From contig JBNGIQ010009470.1 in the NCBI GenBank assembly GCA_049999765.1, forward strand, positions 222,259 through 286,258: a stretch of DNA of 64,000 nt, given 5' to 3'. The position numbers were made by a program, and so were the translations under genes. Each line of letters starts with the position of its first letter. The first letter of the stretch is position 1. Positions 51,365 to 61,880 of this stretch are shown in pieces. Under the pieces are notes generated by a model. The model searched no databases and had not been told where the DNA came from. It saw only the letters and a list, made by a program, of their open reading frames with translations. This stretch comes from Phaeoceros laevis (taxonomy: Eukaryota; Anthocerotophyta; Anthocerotopsida; Notothyladales).

Positions 51365-53326
51365 ATGGCGCCATGGGGGCTGGGGCGGTCGAAAAAGGGC
51401 AAAGATTCCAAGCCCGCCCAGGCCAAGACGTCTGCACCAAGCACGCCCCCCGGTTACTGGAAGAAGAGGCTGGAGCAGTACAAGCTGGAAGACAAGTACC
51501 TGCCAGATTACAAATACTACCCCGAAGTGGATGAGGAGCTGAAAAATGACGGAATCTTCGAGCCTGCCAAGACGCCCGAGGAGGTTGAAGCCAACCGGAA
51601 GGAGATAGAAAAATTTAAGAACAGCGGCTTGGTGAAGTTCCTCATCAAGTCGGAGGAGATAACAGAACAGGAAATTGCTGAGGAGCGCCTCCGGAACAAC
51701 ACTCCCACCAGAAAAGACGACGCCAAGATGTGGAGAGCCTTGCCGCATGTTCCGGGCCCTTATGGCGGCCCTGGGCTGCCCCGCAAGGCATTGAACACGG
51801 AGGAGGATGTTCAGAAAAGGTTCTGGGATTTCTTCAAGCAGTTCCAGTTTGGGCTGTGGGGATACAGACAGCGGCCCTACCCGCCGGAGAAGCCCATAGA
51901 CGTGCAACAGGCCCTGGGTTACAACTGGCTGGATAAGCGATACTTCGACTGTGCGTGCCTCTGTCTTGTCCTGCTTCTTTCCCAATCTGCAGTTTTCTAC
52001 TTTACTGTCGAGGTGTGCAGAATTAGTCTGCCATCTTGCAACTGGACGAGCAGCAATTTGACATACAGACTTGTCTGGAAAGATTGCCTTAAACCCTTCC
52101 AAAACCCTGGAAAGGCACTGGCATCTTCCGACTTTATGAGCTTCGATGCTCGAACCCCTTAATCCCCGGACCCAATCGACATGCCCCAGCTTAGCAGAAC
52201 TTGGGAGACTTCTTACTTCGGTTTAGTTTTACGACTTGAGGACTGACCTTGTGGCACTGTGTTGCTGCAACAGTTACCATGAGATCAGGAGGCTGGTATT
52301 ACAAGGACCGTTTGGGGCGGACAAGAGGACCCATGGAGCTCGTAAATTTGAAAACTGCATGGGCTGGGGGCTTTGTGGACAAGAACACCTTCATCTGGGG
52401 GGACGATATGGATGAGTGGGCACCCATTGGCATGGTCCACGGGTTGCAGACTGCAATTGAAACTCCGGACAGTAAGCCCTGCAGCTTTTTGCGTTGCTAG
52501 CTACCTACATTTGCTAATCGGAGGGAGGGTCAGAAGTGGTGCCCCCTTTCCAGAATGTAGTTGGTAGCACTCTGGCTCTGGCCTGGTCCTAATTGCTGTC
52601 TTTCTGTGCAGTTAAGCTTGCAACTGCAGGAACTGCTCTAGTGCACAAGCTTGCGAGAGGGATGCCTCTCAAAAAGCCGCTGCAGGGTCATGAAAAGAAG
52701 TCGTACAAGCAGCTACAGCAGGAGGCTTTGGAGCTGAGAGACCGTGAAAATGCGGTTCTGAGATTGGCTGGCGGTGTGTGGCCTGGTGAAAGGCCACCAA
52801 GCCACACTCATTTCCTGTGGGCTAGTGGTACTGAGCTTACGCAAATACTTGAGGGGAGCAACAAGCACATGCCTGATCGGTTCATTCCTTATGATATCAG
52901 GTGGGCAGTGGATTTGTTTGGTTCTTGTGGTCGTCGTAGCGGTATCAGTAGTCCTGTCCATTTGACGAGGACTAACCTCCACTCTACTTGCAGGAAAAGG
53001 CTGGCTAAGGAGATTCCTGGTTTGAGACCTTGGGAGGTGCTAGATGTTGAGCAGGTCATGGATTTAATGACTTTTCGAAAAGAATGGTACCGAGAAGATT
53101 TGGGAGAGTTCACCACTCGAGCAGACTACGAGCAAGATTGGTTTGAGACGTTCCAGGTAACCGTTTCAGAGAACCAAATGTTAGTGACGTTGATCCAGTT
53201 TGCTACTTTTTCAAATGGATGACGGTCGGTGGTTCTTTTATTCAGGAGAAGTGGACAGAGATTTCTGAGGACATTGAGGCTGTATTTGGAACGGGAAACG
53301 AAGCGAGCGTCACCCCGTCAAAGTGA
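51365..53326 (+). CDS. TIC56: TIC56-like plastid inner-envelope translocon protein, five exons
   Basis: Component of the 1-MDa TIC complex at the chloroplast inner envelope, also implicated in plastid ribosome assembly in Arabidopsis. Exons 51365-51950, 52274-52471, 52612-52900, 52994-53156 and 53246-53326 join to 438 residues. Recognisable segments are GYWKKRLEQYKLEDKYLPDY, WDFFKQFQFGLWGYRQRPYP, the GYF-like domain MRSGGWYYKDRLGRTRGPME to FIWGDDMDEWAPI, then GLRPWEVLDVEQVMDLMTFR and EFTTRADYEQDWFETFQ. It starts MAPWGLGRSKKGKDSKPAQA without an evident transit peptide, so an upstream leader exon may be missing. It is shorter than the Arabidopsis protein, with the difference at the ends. Confidence 0.86.
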
Positions 53327-53478
53327 CTTGTGTCGGAACTTTTTGTACAATTTAGCCCAAGCAAGAGATTGTTTTTTAACTTCACTGGGAACGGAAGTGT
53401 GTAACAGTCTAAGGCGAGGTCTAGGTAGGATTTATGTGCAATGTGCATCTTGAGTGATCGTTCTCAAGGTGACAGTCG

Positions 53479-55400
53479 CTAGCTTGACTCAGAATTTTGG
53501 GGACGCTCGACCTCCCCATCACACCTCTTTATGAGCACGAATTTGCCAAGATCAGCTTGAGGTGGATCTGAGCCCATCTGCCCAGCCTGTCCTACAAATA
53601 CACCAGGCCCCACGGCCCTCAGATAGTCGACGTAGTTGTTGGCAAATGGACCCACATGTTTGGCTGCACATAGAGATGGAGGAAAAATGTTCATCGCAAA
53701 CTGTTCCAAACGCTGCAATGTAAACATGAAAGCAGGCAAAGGATTCCACGGGGTTTTTACCTGGCGCTGGGAAGCCTTCAGGCACCCGGCCTTGTAGATG
53801 CAGGTGGCCAGAATCGTAATAAAAGGCCAGATCGCACCGCTCGCCGTTGAAAGCAACAACATTGGACCTTTCAACCTTGAAGTACAATGGAGAAAAACGC
53901 CTCGCAAGACCCTTCAAAAGTGGCCCTCCTGCACCACATGGGACTCGGTAAGTTCTTCAACTTAGACTGCCTCCCACGTTTTTGAGGAAGTTGGGTGATT
54001 ACCAGCTATTACCCTTCCATACAGCCCTCCATCGTCGCCCACAAAGAAGACCTGTGCTATGCAACAGGCGTTATCCCAACTGCTTTTGTGAGAAAGCTTT
54101 GCAAAGCATGAGATAACAACAAATCGCACCTTTTGGAACTTGCTTAACCAGCCCACAGCCCAGGGTACTACGAGTAGGACCAGGTCCACACATATCACCA
54201 AATTAGAAACCACAACAGACTATAAATTTCAGATAAGAACGCCCATAGCCTGCAAACGACTTCGGTGCATTTAGCGCACCAAGATGAAAAACTGTACAGC
54301 CACATTGTCCACTACATCATAGGCGAGGGTCGTAGGAACATCATTAGGTCTGGACTCACCTCCGTTCACCTTGCCATCCCAGTACACAGGTTTCCCATGG
54401 CCTACAAGGTCTGTACTCGGCAACATGCTTAATGGGTCGTCTACAAACACCTCATCATACTCATACCGTGAGCCAACTAATTTCCACATCATATCGATAT
54501 GTCTGCATAAAAAATTCAAGGTGTCAGCACCTAACACGTGATGTAACATTATTTTGCTACAGTCATCTTCACTATGATGCTGCAAGCTTCAGCAGCAAGA
54601 AGAAACATGCTTCTTTGATTCCAGGAAGCTCACTTTGGCTGGAGAAAAGTGACAAGACGGTGCCTTCGCTCCTCCGGAATGTCCCCAATCTTCTTCCTGC
54701 ACCGTCATTGAGAATCACAAATGAGCAATTCGATGATGAAGCAGATGAACGAAAATGAGGCAGAATTCGTTACTCAGCATAAGTAAACAGGTAAGCATCT
54801 CCTAACACCTCCATGTAGTCCCCGAAACTTACCACAGGAATGCAGCATGATTAAACGTAGATGAGTTGAAGGGTCTTAAAAAGCGGGGTGGATCCAGCAG
54901 GTCGAGAACGTCGAGCTCATCAAGATAGGCTTTAGCTCCACCTTCAAACACACGATATGGATCCTCACCTTCCTTTCCTTTGCCAGCCCTTTCTTTTGCC
55001 CTGCTTCCTTGTGGGCCGAACGATTTATCTGGTTCTTGTGGTTCTATACGGTCTATCGGAAAGTTTGGGAGATTCTTGAGATTGGGAGACCAACTCCTCA
55101 AACTTGAAGCATCACGCCAGCCCTGTGACTGGTTTCCCCTTGTACCACTTCCTGGCACTTGCTCACTCCTCCCTACATATGAGTGACCACCCAAGACCTT
55201 TCAGTTAATGCATGGACGTAGGAGAAAGCATTCAGCTGCCTTGTTCTGAAGTGACTATCACACTCAGCACGCACGTTAATAAGCGTGCTTGATACGTACC
55301 TCCTCCAGGCTTTCCGTTTGGTGCGACCCCGGAGCTGACTTTCAACCTTCTCGGTGCGCGAAATTGCTGCGGCCGGTTCTCTGATGTACCAGCGTACCAT
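53479..55400 (-). CDS. unrecognised conserved-looking protein, about six or more exons
   Basis: Spliced minus-strand gene with no family identified. It probably starts MVRWYIREPAAAISRTEKVE (55400) and splices at a GTACGT donor into an exon with NLPNFPIDRIEPQEPDKSFG, PYRVFEGGAKAYLDELDVLD and FNSSTFNHAAFLW (to about 54833). Later exons carry MMWKLVGSRYEYDEVFVDDP, LVGHGKPVYWDGKVNG (to about 54360), VFFVGDDGGLYGRVIA (about 54050-54003), LARRFSPLYFKVERSNVVAF with GERCDLAFYYDSGHLHLQGR (to about 53765) and RLEQFAMNIFPPSL to GKFVLIKRCDGEVERPQNSE (53713-53479). The first exon is basic, but I saw no signal peptide, membrane span or catalytic motif. GT/AG sites flank the segments listed. It lies tail to tail with TIC56, about 150 bp apart. 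Confidence 0.6.
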
Positions 55401-55768
55401 GACGAGTGAGCTCAAAGCAAGTCCATCACCGACACAACAAAGAAGTGCTACCGGACATCCTTAAGCTAACCTTGCATGCCAAGCAAGGTGAAACAATTTC
55501 GACCATGCCTGGCAGCATCTCGAAGCTCAAGAGCTCTGCTTGGGGCAGATGCTTGGCTCAGTGCTGCAACAGATCGCTCCATGGCCAATTGAACCGCACA
55601 AGCTTAGCATACTCCAAACCGCTCAAACAGCCAATATATTAGGGTGTGCAGCGACTTTCCCGCGGTCCGACCAAATTGCTGCAAACATGATCCGGCTGAC
55701 AGCAGGAGGGTATAAGGACATTACTATGCATACCTGGAAGACGTTACATCGAATTCCGCACAGCATGT

Positions 55769-58060
55769 ATGCTGCTGCTGCTGCTGCTCTTTGTCACGAG
55801 TTGGTGCAGAGTCACTTTCGGTGCCTTACTTCGAGGTCTCAATGCCAAAGCCGTGTTCGAAGCTGGCATGAAGTCGTCTACTTGGTTACTGCATCGAATC
55901 CTGGGTGGATGTGAGAGGGATTTAAGATGTCGGTTGCTTGCACATGGGGTATGCGGTTGTGGTGGCATTTCACTACAGAATCTGTCGACGAGGACAAGGC
56001 GTTTGAGCACTGCTTCTGGAGATAACGGCACCAGTCCTCTGCTGAGGCTGGTGAAGGCAAAGGTTCATGGGTTCTGGAGCTGTACAGCAAGGGATTGTGG
56101 ACGTCTGGGGACAATACTACGGACGTTCAGTTCACGTGCTACTGTAGATTTTCTGTTAGTGGAGCCAAATTCTGCTGGGAATGGACCAACACAGAGGGAC
56201 GAGTCAATTGCTTGTGTGGTTGAGATGCTGCAGCAGCAGCCCTGGGGTCCTGACCTGGAAGACGCCCTTGATGAGATGCAGGCAAGGATCACACAAGTTG
56301 TTGTGACAGAAGTGCTTAAGCAGCAAACTCATGTCCGGACAGCCCTGAATTTTCTTAGGTGGGTTGATTCCAGGAGGCCCTTGCTACTCACATGTTCAGC
56401 CCACAGTGCCTTGCTGAAACTGGTCTGCAAGACTCAAAAATTCGAGGAGGTTCCAGCCATTTTGAAAGCTATGCGTAAGAGGGGCTGCAGCATGGAGTCT
56501 GCATTCACAACCCTCGTCACAGGATATGGGAAAGCCAAAAAGTTCCAGGAAGCAGTGGAGGTTTTGAATACAATGTCGAAATTCGGGTGCATCCCAAACG
56601 TTATTACCTACAATTGCCTGATCAACATGCTGGTGGAATCTGGAAATCACACGACATGTCTGCAGGTATTTCAAAAGATGCTGGGGACTGGCTGCACCCC
56701 AAACTCGTACACCTATACGTGCATGATGAACAGCTTCACTAGGCAAGGTGATGTGGATTCCGCTCACAATTTGTTTAAAGAGATGAAAGAGAAAGACTGC
56801 GATCCTAATGTGTTGACATATAGCGCTCTCATTCAGGGCTTCACGAAAGCCAACCAAATTGCCGAGGCTTGGTTGCATTTCCAGGAAATGAAGACGAAGG
56901 GGTTGGATCCTACGGCCTACTGCTATGGTGTTCTTCTGAGTGCATTATGGAAGGAAAAGCTTGTGGAGCATGCAGAAGAAATATTTGAGGAGATGAAGGA
57001 ACGTGAGATGGTGAACGTGTTTGCTTACAATGTAATGATCGATGGGTACGGTATAACTGGTGAACCATGCAAGGCATGTGAGCTGTTTGAGGAGATGAAG
57101 GTTCAAAAAGTTGACCCAGATGCATGTACCTTCAACACTTTGATCAGCCTGCTGGTGAAGGCCCGTCGAATGGGCGATGCCTGCAGGTACTTTGAGATGT
57201 TGAAGGAAGTGCAAAAGCCTGATGTGATTGCATACAACTGCATTATCGATGGGTTTTTCAAAGAACCAGGGCACGTGGAAGATGCTGAGAAGTACTTTGA
57301 AGACATGAAGGAGCAAGGAGTGGCTCCGGACCATTTCACCTACAACATCCTCATCGATGGGTTCGAGAGAGCAGAAAGGAGGCATGATGCACAGGCAACG
57401 GTTGAGGAGATGAAGGCAAGAGGACTGAAACTCACTGTCATAGTGTACAATATTCTGATCAATTCTTATGGGAAGGAAGAAGATCTGGAGAAGTGTCTGC
57501 AAATCTTTAAGGAGATGAAGGTGAACGGCATTCGCCCAGACCTCATAACCTACAACACACTCATCGACGTGTGCGGAAAGGTGCACAAGACCAGTCAGGG
57601 TCTGAAGCTGCTTGCAGAAATGAAGGGCGTGGGCATCTCCCCCGACGTGGTGACATACAGTACCCTCATCGACGGGCTGGGCAAGTCAGGCCAGGCACAC
57701 CACGCTCGCAGACTGTTCAGGGAGATGAAGAACAGCGGAATAGAGCCCAACCGGATTGCCTACAATGCATACATCGACGCACTGGGGTGCGCCGGCCACC
57801 CTTCAGAGGCCTGTCTGGTGTTTCAGGAAATGAAAAGGAAAGGGGTTCTTCCTGACGTGGTGACCTACACAACTCTCATGAACTGGCTTGAGCATGCCAA
57901 CGAGAAGGTACTCATGTGCAGGCTGTTTGAGGACATGGAGAGCTCGGGCTGCTGCCCTGATGAGCTGACCTTCGAGGTGTTGGGCCGAGGCAACACGACA
58001 AGGTCACATCAGCTGGTTAACTGGAAGGTCAAAGTACCCAGACCTTCGCGCCACACCTAA
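55769..58060 (+). CDS. P-class pentatricopeptide repeat protein, single exon
   Basis: RNA-binding helical-repeat protein; members act in organellar RNA processing, stability or translation. The frame is intronless, 763 residues from the ATG at 55769 or about 730 from the Met at 55868, which gives a basic, Ser/Arg-rich N-terminus (MKSSTWLLHRILGG) more like an organelle presequence. From about residue 245 there are some 15 tandem 35-residue P-type motifs of the form VxTYNxLIxxxxKxG(x)xxxAxxLFxEMKxxGxxP. Examples are CIPNVITYNCLINMLVESGN and GISPDVVTYSTLIDGLGKSG. There is no E or DYW extension, so it is not an editing-type PPR. Positions 5 and 35 of the repeats vary, with many T/N-D and N-D pairs, so a target RNA code could be derived. 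The first start begins with a (CTG)6 Leu run. Confidence 0.93.
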   Translation: MLLLLLLFVTSWCRVTFGALLRGLNAKAVFEAGMKSSTWLLHRILGGCERDLRCRLLAHGVCGCGGISLQNLSTRTRRLSTASGDNGTSPLLRLVKAKVHGFWSCTARDCGRLGTILRTFSSRATVDFLLVEPNSAGNGPTQRDESIACVVEMLQQQPWGPDLEDALDEMQARITQVVVTEVLKQQTHVRTALNFLRWVDSRRPLLLTCSAHSALLKLVCKTQKFEEVPAILKAMRKRGCSMESAFTTLVTGYGKAKKFQEAVEVLNTMSKFGCIPNVITYNCLINMLVESGNHTTCLQVFQKMLGTGCTPNSYTYTCMMNSFTRQGDVDSAHNLFKEMKEKDCDPNVLTYSALIQGFTKANQIAEAWLHFQEMKTKGLDPTAYCYGVLLSALWKEKLVEHAEEIFEEMKEREMVNVFAYNVMIDGYGITGEPCKACELFEEMKVQKVDPDACTFNTLISLLVKARRMGDACRYFEMLKEVQKPDVIAYNCIIDGFFKEPGHVEDAEKYFEDMKEQGVAPDHFTYNILIDGFERAERRHDAQATVEEMKARGLKLTVIVYNILINSYGKEEDLEKCLQIFKEMKVNGIRPDLITYNTLIDVCGKVHKTSQGLKLLAEMKGVGISPDVVTYSTLIDGLGKSGQAHHARRLFREMKNSGIEPNRIAYNAYIDALGCAGHPSEACLVFQEMKRKGVLPDVVTYTTLMNWLEHANEKVLMCRLFEDMESSGCCPDELTFEVLGRGNTTRSHQLVNWKVKVPRPSRHT

Positions 58061-59170
58061 TCCTGGCATCTCTACGGAGCAGAGCGTGCATGGTGTTGGT
58101 GAGCAGGAGGGATCCACTTGCACTGCTGCTATGGAACACATCCCCATAGGTTCCAACGTCCTCACAGAGCTCGGCAACATGCAAATACTACCTGAATTCT
58201 ATTTGTTGTGTCTGTCAAGGTACCTCCTGGACGGACACAGCCGAGTGAGATTTTTTCTTGTGTAAGCTTTTTGTAAGTCTTGTGGCAGTTAACGGTTGTG
58301 GCTGCTGCTGTTGCAGATGAGGAACTAGTCTTGGGTGTCGGTGGACTAGAAGTGTCGACCACTCACCTTTTATGTATGCACGGATAATGTATATGCTGGT
58401 GGCCTGGGGCGTACAACAGACTTCATGCTCCTCCATAGTTTTGTGCTCATCCCATCACAGAGAGAGAGAGGCTGGATGCACAAATGTTGGGTGTTGGGAG
58501 TGAGTGAGCTCAGCGATAGGTCAGCCAGGAATCGTGGCAGGAATCGGCTACGCAGGCCTCCTGCCAGCAGAATCTTAAAGCATTATTTGTGCGCTAGGTG
58601 AGTGGCTCGGCCGGTTGTGCTAATCAGGAGGGTCCCTGCCGTTGGCAGGCAGCGTTGTCATAAGCGGCATGTGCAGCAGCATCAGTCGAGAGGTCTGATT
58701 GAGCAGAGGGAGGAAGAAGAGGCTACCCAGCCGCCCTCTCTCCTATCAACCGCTGATTCACTCATTTGCTCCTGGTTGGACTCATGTTCATCAGTCCAAT
58801 TCCATTCCTTGAGCGATGAGAGGCTCCTGGCCATGGCCCGGGCATGTGATAAGATAAAATGTCTGTGAAAGGCGCGCAATCGGTGGCTGTGCATTTGGCT
58901 GCAAACACGTCGACAAACATGCTTCCAGGTGCCAGAAGCACATGCCGGTGGGTGCGTTAGAGGGTGCGCGGCGGCGGGGATCGTGTGGCGAGCCGGTGGA
59001 CCCTGTTCGTTCGTGTAGGAGAAGATGGAGCGCATTACCGGCAGCCGGAATCCGGGTTTCCGGCATCCCACCTTCCGGGGCCGGGCCCGTTATTATTCCT
59101 TCCTTCCTTGCTTATTATTAACAGAACAGACCCGGGCCCAAGTTTCTTTAACAGGCCTGGCCCGGCCCGG

Positions 59171-59285
59171 CCCTACCCTGCCCTACCCTGCCCTACCCTG
59201 CCCTACCCTGCCCTGCCCTACCCTGCCATACCCTGCCCTACCCTGCCCTGCCCGGTCCGGTCCTGCCCAGCCCTGCCCTGCCTTT
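59171..59285. repeat. CCCTACCCTG minisatellite
   Basis: The unit CCCTACCCTG repeats about four times perfectly and then degenerates into CCCTGCCCTA, CCCTGCCATA and CCCTGCCCGG variants. It resembles the C-rich strand of a telomere repeat only superficially, since the plant unit is CCCTAAA. Confidence 0.85.
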
Positions 59286-60042
59286 AACAGTACTGTTACT
59301 CCGTGACTGACTGACGTCGGCGCAACCGAACCGGTATTTGTACTACCGGCGCCAACCGAAGTGAGTCCGCGGCAAGCAAAAGTACAGTCCCAAGGATGGG
59401 TCGGGTATGTGCATAGATCCGAGGCTGAACAGGCGCAGGGTACATGTGCATAAGCCTGCACCCCGCATGTTCGCGGACCGTATATACGGACGCGTTAGCA
59501 TGTACATTGGGGCACTAGTCTACGTAGACGGAGGAAGAAGCGGGAGAGCCCACGGGCCAATGTCGGGACGCCACGAGCGCAGTCAGTGGGGACCTCCTTG
59601 TTCCACGCTGGCCAATGATTTAGCCGGCGTCAATCGCTCGCTGACGACGCCTACGTGCGCAGCACCGCAGCACCACAAAGGCTAAGGTGCAGGGCCTGCA
59701 GCCCCGCGATAGGGTGCTTTAAAAAGTCAGCCGCTTAATATACCACGGCTGCCCGGGCTGCCCGCCGACCGAGGCTCGGTGCCGAACCTGCTTGGCCTCG
59801 GGCCTCGGGCCTCGGGCATGCTAGCCCCACCTTTCCCGCCCATTCATGACGGAGAGGTGGAGGGACCTCGAGCCCCCCACATGGTGCGCGTCCACTCGCG
59901 GCCCGACCGGCATGATGATATCTCATGGGCCCGCAACGGCGCCCGTTTCGGACGCCGCGCAGGGGAGGGAGCCTGTTCCGTTGGAAGTGGGGCGGGCGCG
60001 CTGACAACAACGTTTTTTTCCTCTTTCCGCTGGGACCGGGCC

Positions 60043-60146
60043 GGTCAGGTCAGACCCGGTCAGATGTGGTCAGGTCAGGTCAGGCCCACATCCCACACAA
60101 AAGGCCAGGAGCAGCGCGTCAGCGGGTCACGTCAGGTCAGGTCAGC
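60043..60146. repeat. GGTCA repeat cluster
   Basis: GGTCAGGTCAGGTCAGG-type runs alternate with CCCGGTCAGATGTGG and AGCGGGTCACGTCAGG. The unit is GGTCA, found about ten times on one strand. Confidence 0.75.
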
Positions 60147-60703
60147 CCCCACCACCACCGGGGCTACCGGGGCTACCGGCGCCCACCGGCGCGTTGCATA
60201 GCATTACCCTACCCTAGCAGGGTGTGGGGAAACCGCCAAACCCTGCGTCGAATCTTGCTCCATCATAAGCTCCAGATCGTGCGGTCCCGCCGCTAGTTTA
60301 TCCAGTTTTCTCTTCCTACCGAAAACGCTCAACTTCAACGCAGGCCCGGAGCGAGCCAGCTTTTATCATTATTGTTTGAGTTTATGGGCGGCTCTAACTC
60401 CCATGCATGCCTGCAGGGAAATCTCTCTCCTTCATAATGTGCCGTCATCTTCTTTGACTTGTTCACATAATTCACGGCCCATGGGACCAGAGGGATCTCT
60501 TGGCACACATATCCATGCCATGCCAACTTGCCATGGCTTGGACAAAAAAAAAAAAAAAAAGGGAAAGAAGGAGGCTGGGGTTGGTTTGTTGGGACTCGTT
60601 GCAACCGCCCAAACAAACAAACTAGACGACGTAGACTAGTCTTGTTCTGCTGCTCGGAATCATAGAAATATTAGAAATACAATGTCATACAACCAGTAGC
60701 AGA

Positions 60704-60761
60704 CATGAAATAAACTATACGAGAAGAGCACCCATGAAATAAACTATACGAGAAGAGCACC
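60704..60761. repeat. perfect 29-bp tandem duplication
   Basis: The 29-bp unit beginning CATGAAATAAACTATACGAG (60704-60732) is repeated exactly at 60733-60761, so the event is recent or the copy number is under correction. No gene covers it. Confidence 0.9.
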
Positions 60762-61880
60762 CAGATAAGACGTCAGGAAAAGGCACGGAAAGCAGGGACC
60801 GGAAAGAAGGGAGAAAGAAAATAATGGGAAAGCGAAAAGGAAGGAGAAGACGACGACAGGCGCAGGTTTTGGCACGCATTGACTTTATTGACTCGTTGCA
60901 GCTTTGCCACATATGACTCGAGGCAGGGAGCGAGCAGGTAGGTTCGGCAGGCTCCGAGCCGCCTCACAGCAGAGGCAGAGCGTAACCGGACGGGCGGACA
61001 GGAGCAGGGTCGGTACCTTTAATGGCGCCGGGTACCTTACCCGGCGTTCCATTATTTCGATATCCCGGAGCAGCTGCCGCAGAGCCTTCTCTGCCCGGGC
61101 GGGCAGCGGGCGGGGCAGCAGGGGGCGCACCTGGCCCACAGAAACGAAAGGACTAAATCCCGGAGGCTTTCAATGCTTGCGACGGGTAGCGTCGGTTAGC
61201 TCTTTTGTCGCGAACTAACGGCGCCAGGCTGACAGGCCCCACCCATGGGGGGGTCGTGTGTCAGGAACATGGGAGGCCGGGCGGGGCGAAACCCGGCGAA
61301 ACTTCCCCCTTACGGGTCCGGGACCCCTAACCCCACCGCCATCGCCGCCGGGCTTGAAGCTTAGCCGCCTATTATTAGCCGCCAGGGTTTGAATAACCCG
61401 TCGGGCAAATGAAGGCGCGCCACGGGCAAAGCTCGCTACCGCATTGCCGCAGCGGATCATGGCAAGCAGCCTAATTTCAGAGTCCCGTCCTCCTCTTTAT
61501 GGCTGATTCTCACCTGAATGTGCTCCCGTCTCTCCCTCTCGCAGCGCCATCGCTGCCACCACCAAGCCTCACGCAGGCTCACGCTCGCGACCCCTGCCTC
61601 CTCCTCCCCCTTCCTTACACACAAATTGCTCCACAGATTTGGGGATCAGTGTTTCTATTCTTTGACATCCTCCTCTTGGTCTGCTGCTGCCGCTGCCTGC
61701 TTCTTCTTCTTCCTCCTCCTCCTGCTTCTTCTTCCACTTTCTCATCCTCAGCTGCCGCTGCTCCGGCTTCTCCTCCTCGTCTTCCTCCAATGCTAGCGCA
61801 CGCTTATCCCGCTGCTGCTGTCAGCGCTTGCTAGCTGCTTGCTTCCCTAGCCTGCAGCAGCGCAGCCGAGCTCATTGGGA

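Larger units (their letters stand above)
58061..61880. other. long intergenic region with GC-rich minisatellites
   Basis: No gene was recognised over 3.8 kb. It contains an AG run near 58461, a CCCTACCCTG minisatellite (59171-59285), a TCGGGCC run near 59800, GGTCAGGTCAG repeats (60043-60146), a 29-bp perfect tandem duplication (60704-60761) and a poly-A tract near 60543. The last 400 bp, rich in CT and CTTCTC repeats, is probably the 5' leader of the zinc-finger gene. Confidence 0.55.

Noticed and set aside
56945-57586. 213-codon minus-strand frame inside the PPR gene
   Set aside because: A His/Leu-rich antisense shadow produced by the periodic repeats of the PPR coding strand.
59171-59285. 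Interstitial telomere repeat
   Set aside because: The unit is CCCTACCCTG, not the plant CCCTAAA, so it is treated as a minisatellite.
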